A stretch of 64,000 nt of DNA from an uncultured Microbacterium sp. (GCF_947488465.1 NZ_CANKZA010000003.1:248001-312000), one strand, 5' to 3'. Positions 54,170-63,900 are shown, numbered from the stretch's first letter. Made by a program: numbers and translations. The notes: a model not told the origin generated them from the letters alone.

Positions 54170-55142
54170 TCTGACGGTCTGAAGCGGGGGTGGATGCTGC
54201 GGGATCCGCCCCCGCTTTCTTCGTGCGTTCGCCGAACCGTAGGCGGTCCTGTGCGAGCAGAATGCCGAGGAACACGATCACGGCACCGACAGGCTCGTTC
54301 CAGGTGAGAGTCTCTCCCAGGATCAGCACCCCCAAAAGGACGCCGACAACCGGAGTGATGTAGGTCACGGTCGATGCACGGGTCGGCCCCCACGCGCGCA
54401 GCGTGTTCTGGTTCCAGATATAGGCGACGCCGGTGCCCAGGCATCCCAGGAGCGCAATGCTTCCGATGATCCACGGGTCGAGCCGGACGGGCGAGAGCAC
54501 GAGGACCGGGGTCAGCAGAAGCATGATCGCGGCGCCGAGACCGATGTTCAGGAACGAGAACATGAGTGCCGTCATGCCGGTGTTCGAGGTGAATCGGCGC
54601 ATGTAGGCGAGGCTGAAGCCATAGCAGGCGGTCGCACCGAGGATGGCGAGCTGCGCCGCCAGGCTCTGGGAGAAGTCGAGGCCCTGCCACGGAGCGATGA
54701 TCACCATGACGCCGAAAATGCCGACGAGGATGCCGGCGATCTGCATCGGCTTCAGCTTCTCGACGCGGAACACCGCCCATGCCATGAGCGCCGTCATGAT
54801 CGGCGTCGTCGCGTTGTAGATGCTCGCAAGGCCGCTCGTCACGTGTTGCTGTGCCCACGAGAAGAGCAGGAACGGGATCACGCAGAACGACACCGCCAGC
54901 ACGGTCATATGCGCCCACACGACCAGGCGTCGGGGGAACCGGTCGCGGCGCAGCGCGACGAAGATCCCGAGCGTCAGCGCTCCGAGGATCAGGCGAGACC
55001 ACGCGACCTGAGCCGGCGAGATACCGGTCAGCGCGACCTTCATGAACAGGAAGCTGGATCCCCAGATGACGCCGCACAGGACGAATTGCACGGCGATCGA
55101 CAGGGGCGAGCCGGTCACAGCATCGCGGGTGGTGGCGCTCAC
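54135..55142 (-). CDS. EamA/DMT-family exporter
   Basis: 335 residues, ten helices in two EamA repeats (FVLCGVIWGSSFLFMKVALTG... and GCLGTGVAYIWNQNTLRAWGPTRASTVTYITPVVGVLLGVLILGE). Likely exports amino acids or metabolites. GTG 55142 lies six bases after TAGAGT. The last 25-30 residues are polar and run antisense into the yceI terminator and 3' end. Confidence 0.88.
   Translation of the reverse strand: MSATTRDAVTGSPLSIAVQFVLCGVIWGSSFLFMKVALTGISPAQVAWSRLILGALTLGIFVALRRDRFPRRLVVWAHMTVLAVSFCVIPFLLFSWAQQHVTSGLASIYNATTPIMTALMAWAVFRVEKLKPMQIAGILVGIFGVMVIIAPWQGLDFSQSLAAQLAILGATACYGFSLAYMRRFTSNTGMTALMFSFLNIGLGAAIMLLLTPVLVLSPVRLDPWIIGSIALLGCLGTGVAYIWNQNTLRAWGPTRASTVTYITPVVGVLLGVLILGETLTWNEPVGAVIVFLGILLAQDRLRFGERTKKAGADPAASTPASDRQITPGRSPAGRA
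54182..54217 (+). terminator. Rho-independent terminator of yceI
   Basis: AAGCGGGGG (54182-54190) and CCCCCGCTT (54209-54217), followed by TCTTCG. It lies inside the 3' coding end of the convergent EamA gene. Confidence 0.6.
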
Positions 55143-55255
55143 GTCGTGACTCTACGACCCGGTGCCGACACTCGGGACCGATCTCGAGTACGACGGCCGA
55201 AAACCGCTGGTGTCCGGCAGTCCGACGACGCGGCAGTAGGTGTCGCGCTGGGCTG

Positions 55256-55351
55256 GTAGACTCTTCAGGTTGCCGTTGGATCGGCCGCGGATAAAGAGAG
55301 CCCTCACATCAGGTGTCGGGCGCCGCGCAACAAAGAGGAAGGGGATCACCT
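55256..55351 (+). promoter_or_regulatory. rpsO promoter and structured leader
   Basis: TAGACT (55256-55261) begins a leader of about 80 bases. GTTGC (55269-55273) can pair with GCAAC (55327-55331), enclosing CCG/CGG and GCCC/GGGC hairpins, leaving AGAGGAAGGGG exposed before the ATG. S15 represses its own synthesis in many bacteria through such leaders; here this is a structural inference. Confidence 0.4.
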
Positions 55352-55621
55352 ATGGCACTGGAAGCAGACGTCAAGAAGGCGATCATCGAAGAGTACGCGA
55401 CGCACCCCGGTGACACCGGATCCCCCGAGGTGCAGGTCGCGATGCTGACGCAGCGTATCAAAGACCTCACCGAGCACCTCAAGGAGCACAAGCACGACCA
55501 CCACTCGCGTCGTGGTCTGTTCCTCATGGTCGGCCAGCGTCGTCGCCTGTTGGGTTACCTCCAGGACATCGACATCACGCGCTACCGTTCGCTCATCGAA
55601 CGTCTGGGCCTGCGTCGCTGA
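55352..55621 (+). CDS. rpsO: 30S ribosomal protein S15
   Basis: 89 residues with the full S15 pattern ([55 protein letters not shown]). ATG 55352 follows AGAGGAAGGGG. pnp, its usual partner, lies 4.6 kb downstream with six genes between them. Confidence 0.98.
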   Translation: MALEADVKKAIIEEYATHPGDTGSPEVQVAMLTQRIKDLTEHLKEHKHDHHSRRGLFLMVGQRRRLLGYLQDIDITRYRSLIERLGLRR

Positions 55622-55661
55622 GCATCAGCGTCTAGCGTTCAATCGCGCAGAACATTCTTGA

Positions 55662-55692
55662 GAGAGCCGCCCCACGGTGTGGGGCGGCTCTC
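55662..55692. terminator. Perfect 14-bp stem-loop after rpsO
   Basis: GAGAGCCGCCCCAC-GGT-GTGGGGCGGCTCTC. It lies between convergent rpsO and the acyltransferase, so it can serve both; neither side has a long T-run. Confidence 0.75.
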
Positions 55693-55693
55693 G

Positions 55694-56854
55694 TCATTCC
55701 CGGGGCGAGTGCGGATGCCGGTCGTCGGGGCGCGGGGTCTCGCGCGGGCGACGGGATCCGGTCGGGTCGTTGCGACGCCCTTCGCGCGCGGCGAGAGTCG
55801 GGTCCGCGAACAACCAGCCCGGGCGCGGCTCGATGAGCGGGCGGAACACCGTCCGCACGGGTTTCGTCGCCAGCAACAGCGCGGTCAACACCGACAGGAT
55901 CACGACCCCGGGCAACCAGAGCCACGTGGGTTCGGCGTGGCGGAGGATTCCGGTCTCGCGGAACGGATACAGCACGAACGAGTGCAGCAGATAGACGTAC
56001 ATCGTGAATTGGCCGAAGTGCGTCCACCGGTGCTGTCCGCGCGGGACGAGAGCCAGGAATGCGATGCTCAGCACGAGCGCGATCACGATGAGACCGAGAC
56101 GCACGCCGCCGGCCCACCACTCGGTCCCGCCGAGCGCGGCATAGCCTTCGTCGTAGAACAGCCATTCGCGGAGATTCACATCGCGCCAGACGTCGACGAA
56201 GAACCAGGCGACGAAGGCGGCTGCCGCGAAGGTGCCGAGAGCCGCGACGCGCACCCACCAGCGCTGGCGACGCAGCAGGTCGAGTCGCTCCAGGATGCTG
56301 TGATGTCGCAGCCACCAGCCGAGCGTGAAGAACGGGAGCAAACCCAGCGTGCGCGACAGTGACAGCGTCGAGTCGATGTTCGGCCAGTAACCCACCAGGA
56401 CGGAGATTCCCACCGTCCACGCGAGGGGCCACCGCAGGAGCACGAGGTAGGGCAGCACGAGCCGGAAGATCGCCAGGGCCAGCAAGAACCAGAGCGTCCA
56501 TGACGGCTGCGTGGGGTTCGGATTGGCCTGGCCCTCCACGATCCACTTCGTCAGAGTCCAGAGGCTCTCGAAGATGACGTACGGCACGACGATGTCGGTG
56601 AGCACCCGCGCCATCTGGCGACGGCTGGGGGAGTCGGACTTCGAGAAGTAGCCCGAGATGATCGCGAACGCCGGCATGTGGAACGCGTACACGAGCAGGT
56701 AGAGCGCGAGGGCGAAATCGCTGTCGTATGTGAGGCGCTGAGTCGCGTGCCCGAGGACAACGAGCACAATGCACGCGAACCGCGCGTTGTCCCAGAGTGG
56801 CACGCGTCGCTTCGTGGTGCCGACCGGTCCGGTGGGCGGGGCGGGTGTGCTCAT
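55694..56854 (-). CDS. Membrane acyltransferase (AT3 family)
   Basis: 386 residues, ten or so helices. The AT3 start RVPLWDNARFACIVLVVLGHATQRL contains the catalytic-type His, followed by YLLVYAFHMPAFAIISGYFSKS. Likely O-acetylates a cell-surface sugar or polymer. The C-terminal 50 residues are Arg/Pro-rich and cytoplasmic. ATG 56854 is chosen as the last start before the conserved region; a TAGGGT box lies ten bases upstream. Confidence 0.88.
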   Translation of the reverse strand: MSTPAPPTGPVGTTKRRVPLWDNARFACIVLVVLGHATQRLTYDSDFALALYLLVYAFHMPAFAIISGYFSKSDSPSRRQMARVLTDIVVPYVIFESLWTLTKWIVEGQANPNPTQPSWTLWFLLALAIFRLVLPYLVLLRWPLAWTVGISVLVGYWPNIDSTLSLSRTLGLLPFFTLGWWLRHHSILERLDLLRRQRWWVRVAALGTFAAAAFVAWFFVDVWRDVNLREWLFYDEGYAALGGTEWWAGGVRLGLIVIALVLSIAFLALVPRGQHRWTHFGQFTMYVYLLHSFVLYPFRETGILRHAEPTWLWLPGVVILSVLTALLLATKPVRTVFRPLIEPRPGWLFADPTLAAREGRRNDPTGSRRPRETPRPDDRHPHSPRE

Positions 56855-56900
56855 GTCGCAGGCCACCCTACCCGGCGGGAATACCCTGGAGGGCGCCGCG

Positions 56901-56931
56901 TTGCACAGGGTATATTCATTTGCATGTAATG
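56901..56931 (+). promoter_or_regulatory. Candidate promoter/operator of the LLM operon
   Basis: TTGCAC (56901-56906) and TGTAAT (56925-56930) have 18-base spacing. TTGCATGTAA (56920-56929), one mismatch from a palindrome, overlaps the -10 region and resembles MarR-type sites. AT-rich compared with the surroundings. Confidence 0.35.
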
Positions 56932-56964
56932 GATGCCGCGGCATCCGGAAGGCGAGGGACTGAC

Positions 56965-58191
56965 GTGAACGAGCAGAGCCCGCAGATGCAGTTCGGCATC
57001 TTCACCGTCAGCGACATCACGGAGGATCCGACCACCGGCCGTACTCCCAGCGAGGCGGAGCGCATCCGCGCGACGGTCGAGATCGCGACGCATGCCGAAG
57101 ACGTCGGCCTCGACGTCTTCGCGCTCGGCGAGCACCACAATCCGCCGTTCTGGTCGTCCTCTCCGACGACGACGCTGGCCTACATCGCCGCCCAGACCGA
57201 ACGCCTGGTGCTGTCCACGGCGACGACCCTCATCACGACCAACGACCCGGTCAAGATCGCGGAAGACTACGCGATGTTGCAGCACCTGTCGGGCGGCCGC
57301 ATGGACCTCATGCTCGGTCGCGGCAACACCGGGCCGGTCTACCCCTGGTTCGGCAAGGACATCCGCCAGGGCCTGCCGCTCTCGATCGAGAACTACGCCC
57401 TGTTGCAAAAGCTCTGGCACGAGGATGTCGTCGACTGGGAGGGCACGTTCCGCACCCCCTTGCAGGGCTTCACCTCGACCCCGCGCCCGCTCGACGGCAT
57501 CGCGCCGTTCGTCTGGCACGGGTCGATCCGCACTCCCGAGATCGCCGAACAGGCCGCCTTCTACGGTGACGGCTTCTTCGCGAACAACATCTTCTGGCCG
57601 GCTGAGCACTATCAGCGCCTGATCGGGCTCTACCGTCAGCGCTGGCAGCACTACGGCCACGGCGCGCCCGAGACGGCGATCGTCGGTCTCGGCGGTCAGG
57701 CCTTCATGGCCAAGAACTCGCAGGATGCCGTGACACAGTTCCGGCCGTACTTCGACAACGCGCCGGTCTACGGGCACGGACCGTCGATGGAGGACTTCTC
57801 CGAGATGACCCCGCTCACCGTCGGGTCGCCGCAGCAGGTGATCGACCGCTACGCGGGTATGCGCGAGCTCTACGGCGACTATCAGCGCCAGCTGTTCCTG
57901 ATCGACCACGCGGGGCTACCGTTGAAGACCGTACTCGAGCAGCTCGATCTGCTCGGCGGCGAGGTCGTGCCCGCCCTCCGCAAGGAGTTCGCGAAGGATC
58001 GCCCGGCGGCAGTTCCGGATGCGCCGACACACGCCGCCCGCGTCGCCGCCACGTATGGGGACGGGCCCGCCCGCCAGGCAACACCCCGCCCCAACCGCGG
58101 CGACAATCTCAGCGGTCCGTCCCCCTACGCCGATGCCCCGGCCCCGGCGGGGGCCGCGTTCGGCGCTGCCGCGACAGGCGGCGTGCGATGA
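56965..58191 (+). CDS. LLM-class flavin-dependent monooxygenase
   Basis: 408 residues, luciferase-like TIM barrel (QFGIFTVSDITEDPTTGRTPSEAERI, VFALGEHHNPPFWSSSP, LSGGRMDLMLGRGNTGPVYPWFG, GGQAFMAKNSQDA). The C-terminal 60 residues are disordered and Pro/Ala-rich. GTG 56965 fits the conserved start. It is coupled by ATGA to an FMN reductase, so the two likely act as a two-component monooxygenase. Substrate unknown. Confidence 0.9.
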   Translation: MNEQSPQMQFGIFTVSDITEDPTTGRTPSEAERIRATVEIATHAEDVGLDVFALGEHHNPPFWSSSPTTTLAYIAAQTERLVLSTATTLITTNDPVKIAEDYAMLQHLSGGRMDLMLGRGNTGPVYPWFGKDIRQGLPLSIENYALLQKLWHEDVVDWEGTFRTPLQGFTSTPRPLDGIAPFVWHGSIRTPEIAEQAAFYGDGFFANNIFWPAEHYQRLIGLYRQRWQHYGHGAPETAIVGLGGQAFMAKNSQDAVTQFRPYFDNAPVYGHGPSMEDFSEMTPLTVGSPQQVIDRYAGMRELYGDYQRQLFLIDHAGLPLKTVLEQLDLLGGEVVPALRKEFAKDRPAAVPDAPTHAARVAATYGDGPARQATPRPNRGDNLSGPSPYADAPAPAGAAFGAAATGGVR

Positions 58192-58850
58192 CGGGGCGTC
58201 GGATCGCCGTGATTTCGGCGGGTCTATCCACCCCCTCATCGACCCGGATGCTGGCAGACCGTCTGGCCGCCGCTACTCTGGCGCAGCTCGCCGACGACGC
58301 CATCGAAGCGACCGTCGACACGGTGGAACTTCGTGATCTCGCGCACGACATCACGAACAACCTTTTGACAGGATTCGCCCCGCCCGCCCTCGAATCCGCG
58401 ATCAATACGGTGATCTCGGCCGATGCGCTCATTGCCGTCACCCCGATCTTCTCGACCAGCTACTCGGGACTGTTCAAGTCGTTCATCGACGTGCTCGACC
58501 CCGACGCGCTGACCGGGATGCCGGTTCTTCTCGGCGCGAACGCCGGAACGGCACGCCACTCTCTCGCGATCGATTACGCGATTCGCCCGTTGTTCACCTA
58601 CCTTCACGCCGAACCCGTGCCGACCGGTGTGCTCGCGGCATCCAGCGACTGGGGGAACGCTGCCGATGAGGTCGCGCCGCTCAGTGCGCGCGTCGATCGC
58701 GGTGCGCGTGAGCTCGCTGCGGCGATCGCTCGTCGCGACCCGGCTGTGGGCGGTGATCCGCTGGATCCCGAGAACTATCTCGACAATTTCACCCGGATGC
58801 TCGGCTCCTCGGGCGGCGGCCACCTTCTCGGCGGCCTCGCGGGCGAGTAG
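58188..58850 (+). CDS. NAD(P)H-dependent FMN reductase
   Basis: 220 residues, flavodoxin-like fold (RRIAVISAGLSTPSSTRMLADRLA, FMN-binding SxPSST-type loop; VTPIFSTSYSGLFKSFIDVLD; GTARHSLAIDYAIRPLF). Overlaps the LLM gene by four bases and would supply reduced FMN to it. A Gly-rich tail ends the protein. Confidence 0.88.
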   Translation: MTGRRIAVISAGLSTPSSTRMLADRLAAATLAQLADDAIEATVDTVELRDLAHDITNNLLTGFAPPALESAINTVISADALIAVTPIFSTSYSGLFKSFIDVLDPDALTGMPVLLGANAGTARHSLAIDYAIRPLFTYLHAEPVPTGVLAASSDWGNAADEVAPLSARVDRGARELAAAIARRDPAVGGDPLDPENYLDNFTRMLGSSGGGHLLGGLAGE

Positions 58851-58856
58851 CCCGGA

Positions 58857-59576
58857 TCAGGACGCGCGAAAAGCCGGCGAGCGCACCATTTCGGCGAACG
58901 CCGCGAACGGCGCTGCCGCCAGGAGTGCGGGTGTGCCGTCGGCCTCGGGGTGCCACTGGACAGCGATGATCGGAGCATCCCTGTGCTCGATGGCCTCGAT
59001 GACGCCGTCGTGGGCGACGGCGGTGGCGACGAGTCCCTCACCCAGCCGGCCGATGGCCTGGTGATGCCCAGACGCGACCGAAATCTCATCTGCGTCGACC
59101 TCTGCGCGCAGGCGTGAACCGGCTGCGACGGTCACCGAATGCCAGGTCCATTCGAGGCCGCCGCATCCGTCCGAACCGGGAGTATGGCGCACGGAGCTCA
59201 CGGGCAGATCTTCGATGAGTGTGCCCCCGAAGGCGACGTTCAGCACCTGCAGTCCACGACAGACGCCGAGAATCGGGATGCCACGCGCGTGCGCGGCCCG
59301 CGCGATCTCCAGATCGAGGGTGTCTTGTGCGGGATTGACGTCATAGCAGGGGGCTGCCGTGTCGCCGCCGTAGCGTGCGGGGTCGACGTCGCCACCGCCG
59401 GGGAGGACGACACCGTCGACACCCGTCAGGTCCGCATCGCGCACGACGAGGACGTCGAGGTCTTCCGCGCGCACAAGCGCGGCGACGTCGTCGAAGATCG
59501 CATTCGCGAGACCGACGCGCGCATCAGCTCCGATCGGGTCGGAGAGACGTGCAGGCATCGCGATTCGAGGAGGCAT
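58857..59576 (-). CDS. Class I glutamine amidotransferase-like hydrolase (PuuD type)
   Basis: 239 residues. Nucleophile Cys in GVCRGLQVLNVAFGG, and His/Glu in VQWHPEADG. VLPGGGDVDPARYG is the PuuD/gamma-glutamyl-GABA hydrolase pattern. Hydrolyses gamma-glutamyl amides; exact substrate unknown, and no putrescine genes are nearby. GAGG precedes the ATG at 59576. Confidence 0.9.
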   Translation of the reverse strand: MPPRIAMPARLSDPIGADARVGLANAIFDDVAALVRAEDLDVLVVRDADLTGVDGVVLPGGGDVDPARYGGDTAAPCYDVNPAQDTLDLEIARAAHARGIPILGVCRGLQVLNVAFGGTLIEDLPVSSVRHTPGSDGCGGLEWTWHSVTVAAGSRLRAEVDADEISVASGHHQAIGRLGEGLVATAVAHDGVIEAIEHRDAPIIAVQWHPEADGTPALLAAAPFAAFAEMVRSPAFRAS

Positions 59577-59606
59577 GCTCCCATCTTCGTGGGTCGCGCT
59601 GTGGCC

Positions 59607-59741
59607 TCAGCCCTCGATGCCGCCTTCGAACTGTTCGACTTCGAACGCCAGCTGTCGCTGCAAGTCGATCTTCTCCGCCTCGTCCAGCTCGGTGCCCTCG
59701 TCGGGATCGGGGTTCGTTGCCTGCCCGGATGCATCGCTCAT
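59607..59741 (-). CDS. Small acidic protein, 44 residues
   Basis: ATG 59741 with AGGAGA upstream. The sequence (MSDASGQATNPDPDEGTELD, then EAEKIDLQRQLAFEVEQFEG and GIEG) is very acidic, with a helical middle. It stands 24 bases downstream of the DUF5302 gene and 30 upstream of the amidotransferase-like gene on the same strand, so all three may be cotranscribed. No family recognised. Confidence 0.6.
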   Translation of the reverse strand: MSDASGQATNPDPDEGTELDEAEKIDLQRQLAFEVEQFEGGIEG

Positions 59742-59765
59742 GGTGGGCGTCTCCTCTCGTGGGGT

Positions 59766-59942
59766 TCAGCCGCTCTTGCGGCGGAACTCTCGGCGGGTCA
59801 CGGCGCCATGGGCGCCCTGGATGGCTGACTCTCCGTCGAGGTGAGCCTCGCCGTTGCGGTGCTGGGCATTCTTCTTGTCGAGCGCTTCCTTGAACTTGCG
59901 CTTCATCTCGTCCGATGCCGAGGTGTTCTCTTCGGTGCTCAT
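59766..59942 (-). CDS. DUF5302 small protein, 58 residues
   Basis: The pattern DEMKRKFKEALDKKNAQ, then GAHGAVTRREFRRKSG at the C-terminus, matches DUF5302 actinobacterial proteins. It is highly charged and probably disordered; function unknown. TATCCT six bases before ATG 59942 suggests a leaderless message. Confidence 0.8.
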   Translation of the reverse strand: MSTEENTSASDEMKRKFKEALDKKNAQHRNGEAHLDGESAIQGAHGAVTRREFRRKSG

Positions 59943-59990
59943 GTCGCAAGGATACGCGGTCAGAAGATCCGCAGGTCAGAGGCCGACTGG

Positions 59991-59996
59991 TAGGCT
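59991..59996 (+). promoter_or_regulatory. -10 box of the pnp transcript
   Basis: TAGGCT, about 255 bases before the pnp start, giving a long leader. Confidence 0.45.
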
Positions 59997-60059
59997 TGTG
60001 CGGGTTGCCTCCACGGCATCCACAACTACACAACAGAGCTCAGCTGAGCTCATGGAGCA

Positions 60060-60235
60060 GGCCGGCAGGAAGCTGGTCTCCTGTGGTGGGTTCCCATTCG
60101 ATCGCGAATGGTGGCTTTTCACTGGTGACCAGCGTAGGCGGACTTCGCGGAGGACCTCCGCGCGCTCATATCTGTCTGTTCCTGCTTCTTCGCAGGAACC
60201 TCGGCCGCCACACGGGCGGACACCGAGGCTAAACA
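60060..60235 (+). ncRNA. actino-pnp-like structured leader
   Basis: The pnp leader is rich in pairings: CCATTCG-ATCG-CGAATGG (60090-60107), CTGGTGACCAG, and a GCGG...CCGC helix near 60150. Actinobacterial pnp genes carry the conserved actino-pnp RNA in this place, thought to be a cleavage or autoregulatory element. Boundaries are approximate and the match is from position and general look. Confidence 0.55.
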
Positions 60236-60251
60236 AAGAAGGAGTGACCTC

Positions 60252-62534
60252 TTGGAAGGTCCTGAAATCACCGCCGCCGAAGCCGTCCTCGACAACGGCC
60301 GCTTCGGTACCCGCACTGTCCGGTTCGAAACCGGCCGACTCGCGCAGCAGGCACAGGGTGCCGTCGCCGCGTACCTCGATGAGGAGACGATGCTCCTCTC
60401 GGCCACCAGCGCCGGAAAACACCCGCGTGAAGGCTTCGACTTCTTCCCGCTGACCGTCGACGTCGAAGAGCGTTCCTACGCCGCCGGCAAGATCCCCGGT
60501 TCGTTCTTCCGCCGCGAAGGACGCCCCTCCACCGAGGCGATCCTCGTCTGTCGTCTGATCGACCGGCCGTTGCGCCCGTCGTTCGTCGCGGGCCTCCGCA
60601 ACGAGGTTCAGATCGTCATCACCGTCCTGAGCATCGCTCCCGGTGAGTTCTACGATGCGCTCGCGATCAACGCGGCCTCGCTGTCGACGCAGATCTCGGG
60701 TCTGCCGTTCTCTGGCCCGATCGCCGGTGTGCGCCTCGCGCTCATCCCCGGCCAGGGCGAGCACGCCGACCAGTGGGTCGCTTTCCCGACCGTCACCCAG
60801 CTCGAGGACGCCGTCTTCGACCTGATCGTCGCGGGCCGCGTGCTCGACGACGGCGACGTCGCGATCATGATGGTCGAAGCCGAGGCCACAGAGCAGAGCT
60901 GGAACCTCATCAAGGCCGGTGCTGTCAAGCCGAGCGAAGAGATCGTCGCGCAGGGTCTGGAAGCATCCAAGCCCTTCATCAAGCAGCTCGTCGAGGCACA
61001 GAACGTCGTGGCTCGCACCGCTGCCAAGGAGATCCAGGACTACCCGGTCTTCCCGCCGTACGCGCAGCAGACCTACGACTTCGTCGCCGGTCGCGCGTAC
61101 GACAAGCTCGTGCCGGTCTACCAGATCGCCGACAAGGTCGAGCGTCAGAACGCCGATGACGCGATCAAGGATGCCGTCAAGGCCGAGCTGCTCGCCGCCG
61201 TCGAGTCCGGTGAGCTTCCGGCCGTCGCGACGCTGGAGTTCTCCGCGGCGTACAAGTCGGTCACCAAGACCATCGTCCGTGGGCGCATCCTCTCCGAGGG
61301 TGTCCGTATCGACGGTCGTGGGCTGGCGGACATCCGTCCGCTGGATGCCGAGGTTCAGGTCATCCCGCGCGTGCACGGTTCGGCGATCTTCCAGCGTGGC
61401 GAGACTCAGATCCTGGGTGTCACGACGCTGAACATGCTCAAGATGGAGCAGCAGATCGACTCGCTGTCGCCCGTCACCAGCAAGCGTTACATGCACCACT
61501 ACAACTTCCCGCCGTACTCGACCGGTGAGACCGGCCGTGTCGGTTCGCCGAAGCGTCGCGAGATCGGGCACGGCTTCCTGGCCGAGCGCGCGCTCGTGCC
61601 GGTGCTGCCGAGCCGCGAGGAGTTCCCGTACGCGATCCGTCAGGTGTCCGAAGCTCTCGGCTCCAACGGCTCGACGTCGATGGGCTCGGTCTGCGCCTCG
61701 ACCCTGTCGCTGCTGAACGCGGGTGTGCCGCTGCGCGCTCCCGTGGCCGGTATCGCGATGGGCCTCGTCTCCGACCAGGTCGACGGCCAGACGCGTTACG
61801 CGGCGCTGACCGACATCCTCGGCGCCGAAGATGCGCTCGGTGACATGGACTTCAAGGTCGCCGGCACGAGCGAATTCGTCACGGCGATCCAGCTCGACAC
61901 CAAGCTCGACGGCATCCCGACGGCGGTCCTGACCGCGGCGCTCACGCAGGCCAAGGACGCACGCCTGACGATCCTGAACGTCCTGAACGCCGCGATCGAC
62001 GGTCCGGACGAGATGGCGCCGACGGCTCCGCGCGTGATCAGCGTGCAGATCCCCGTCGACAAGATCGGTGAGCTCATCGGGCCCAAGGGCAAGACGATCA
62101 ACTCGATCCAGGACACCACCGGCGCGCAGATCTCCATCGAGGAGGACGGCACCGTCTACATCGGCGCGACCGATGGTCCCTCGGCCGAGGCCGCCCGTGC
62201 GCAGGTCAACGCGATCGCGAACCCCACCAACCCGGAGGTCGGCGAGCAGTTCCTCGGAACCGTCGTCAAGCTTGCCGCGTTCGGTGCGTTCGTCTCGCTC
62301 CTGCCCGGCAAGGATGGCCTGCTCCACATCAGCGAGGTGCGCAAGCTCGCCGGTGGCAAGCGTGTCGAGAACGTCGATGACGTGCTCTCGGTCGGTCAGA
62401 AGATCCTCGTGAAGATCACGAAGATCGACGACCGCGGCAAGCTGTCACTCGAGCCCGTGCTCGACGAAGCAGCTGACCAGGAAGGCTCGGCTGCGGCCAG
62501 CGAGGGTCCCGGAGACGCTCCCGCCGAAGGCTGA
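60252..62534 (+). CDS. pnp: Polyribonucleotide nucleotidyltransferase
   Basis: 760 residues. Phosphorolytic 3'-5' exoribonuclease, and in actinobacteria also a polymerase making 3' tails. Two RNase PH domains ([34 protein letters not shown]..., [15 protein letters not shown]...[17 protein letters not shown] segment), then KH ([29 protein letters not shown]) and S1 ([28 protein letters not shown]). TTG 60252 is used because AAGGAG lies eight bases upstream and MEGPEIT is the family start. Confidence 0.96.
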   Translation: MEGPEITAAEAVLDNGRFGTRTVRFETGRLAQQAQGAVAAYLDEETMLLSATSAGKHPREGFDFFPLTVDVEERSYAAGKIPGSFFRREGRPSTEAILVCRLIDRPLRPSFVAGLRNEVQIVITVLSIAPGEFYDALAINAASLSTQISGLPFSGPIAGVRLALIPGQGEHADQWVAFPTVTQLEDAVFDLIVAGRVLDDGDVAIMMVEAEATEQSWNLIKAGAVKPSEEIVAQGLEASKPFIKQLVEAQNVVARTAAKEIQDYPVFPPYAQQTYDFVAGRAYDKLVPVYQIADKVERQNADDAIKDAVKAELLAAVESGELPAVATLEFSAAYKSVTKTIVRGRILSEGVRIDGRGLADIRPLDAEVQVIPRVHGSAIFQRGETQILGVTTLNMLKMEQQIDSLSPVTSKRYMHHYNFPPYSTGETGRVGSPKRREIGHGFLAERALVPVLPSREEFPYAIRQVSEALGSNGSTSMGSVCASTLSLLNAGVPLRAPVAGIAMGLVSDQVDGQTRYAALTDILGAEDALGDMDFKVAGTSEFVTAIQLDTKLDGIPTAVLTAALTQAKDARLTILNVLNAAIDGPDEMAPTAPRVISVQIPVDKIGELIGPKGKTINSIQDTTGAQISIEEDGTVYIGATDGPSAEAARAQVNAIANPTNPEVGEQFLGTVVKLAAFGAFVSLLPGKDGLLHISEVRKLAGGKRVENVDDVLSVGQKILVKITKIDDRGKLSLEPVLDEAADQEGSAAASEGPGDAPAEG

Positions 62535-62555
62535 ACCTGACGGTTCCTGACTGTG

Positions 62556-62596
62556 CGGATGCCCGCCTCCTCCCGTGTCGGAGGGGCGGGCATCCG
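62556..62596 (+). terminator. Terminator after pnp
   Basis: CGGATGCCCGCC (62556-62567) pairs with GGCGGGCATCCG (62585-62596); the inner TCC/GGA can extend the stem. No T-run. The rest of the gap to 62786 shows no gene. Confidence 0.7.
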
Positions 62597-62786
62597 TGCG
62601 TGTGGCTCGTGTCCTCCCAATGGGGGACAAAACTGCACCTGACCGGGCGATGAGAGAGAACCGTTATGCAATGTTTACCGCGCGTTCGGGTCAATGGGCG
62701 TCCGTGTCCCCGCCCTGCTCTACCCTCGGAGGTACGCATCGGGGGGTGCGAGAACCTGGACACTCCCCAGCAGCAAGGGGTGTGAG

Positions 62787-63818
62787 ATGGGCTTTTTCGG
62801 CGTCGGGACGTCAGCCCCCACCGAGCGCGCGGACATCGTATCGACGGCCACGCATCCCTCGGCACCCATTCCCGTGCAGGGCGCTCCCGTCGGGGCAGCC
62901 GTGCGTGTGGCGCTCGGCGAGACCGGGTTGCGCGTGTTCCCCCTCATCCTCGGGGCGGCGGAGTTCGGGTGGCACGTCGATCCGGGCGCGGCCCACATGA
63001 TCCTCGACGTCTACCGCAGTCGCGGAGGCAACGCGATCCACACCTCTGACGGCTATTCGGCCGGGCGCAGCGAGCACATCGTCGGTCAGTGGTTGCAGAC
63101 CCGCGGCGTGCGTGATGACACAGTCGTCGCGGTGCGAGTGGGGACGCATCCGGATCATCCGGGCCTCGGCTCGGTCAACCTCATCCGGTCGGTCGAGGCA
63201 TCCCTCACCCGGCTGCAGACCGACCGCATCGATGTGCTCTACCTCGATGCCGCGGCAGATTCTGCCACCGCGCTCGAAGACACTCTCGCCACGGCGGAGT
63301 GGCTCGTCGAAGCGGGAAAGGTGCGCGCGCTCGGCGCCCACGGCCACACGGCGGCACAACTCGTCGAGGCACGTATTCTCGCCTCGGCGGGGTACCCGCG
63401 CCTCACGGTGCTCGATGTGCCGTACAACGTCCTGCGTCGCGATGAGTTCGACGGTGATCTCAAACTCGTCGCCGGCGCGCAGGGAATCGCGGTGACGCCG
63501 TCGCAGGCTCTCGAGCACGGGTACCTCGCCGGCGTTCACCGCTCGCGTGCCGGCGTGGCACTGTCGGTGCGAGGAACGCAGCTGGCCGCAGCGATGAACC
63601 GGCGCGGCACGCGCGCGCTTCGGGCCCTCGACAAGGTCGGAGCCGAGTTGTCCGTTCCGACGGCCGCCGTGGCGATCGCGTGGTTGCTGGCCCAGAGAAC
63701 GGTCGCGGCGCCCATCGTGAACGCCTACGCCGTCGGTCACATCGAGGAACTCGTCCAGGGCGTCGGCGCGCGGCTCAGCCGCGCACAGCTGGCCGACATC
63801 GCCCGCGCCGCTCAGTAG
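62787..63818 (+). CDS. Aldo/keto reductase family protein
   Basis: 343 residues, TIM barrel. GYSAGRSEHIVGQWLQTR, DRIDVLYLDA and the late SVPTAAVAIAWLLAQRTVAAPIVNA are AKR patterns. The catalytic Asp and Tyr of AKRs are replaced in part: HTSDGYSAGRSE keeps D and Y. ATG 62787 follows AAGGGG. The first 40 residues are a non-family extension. Confidence 0.88.
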   Translation: MGFFGVGTSAPTERADIVSTATHPSAPIPVQGAPVGAAVRVALGETGLRVFPLILGAAEFGWHVDPGAAHMILDVYRSRGGNAIHTSDGYSAGRSEHIVGQWLQTRGVRDDTVVAVRVGTHPDHPGLGSVNLIRSVEASLTRLQTDRIDVLYLDAAADSATALEDTLATAEWLVEAGKVRALGAHGHTAAQLVEARILASAGYPRLTVLDVPYNVLRRDEFDGDLKLVAGAQGIAVTPSQALEHGYLAGVHRSRAGVALSVRGTQLAAAMNRRGTRALRALDKVGAELSVPTAAVAIAWLLAQRTVAAPIVNAYAVGHIEELVQGVGARLSRAQLADIARAAQ

Positions 63819-63900
63819 CGCTGGGCTCCTCGCCCGGGGCCTGACGTAGGGTGGGAAGTACCCGCCCCCAGACCCCCGGCTGCGATGAGACGAGCGTGAC

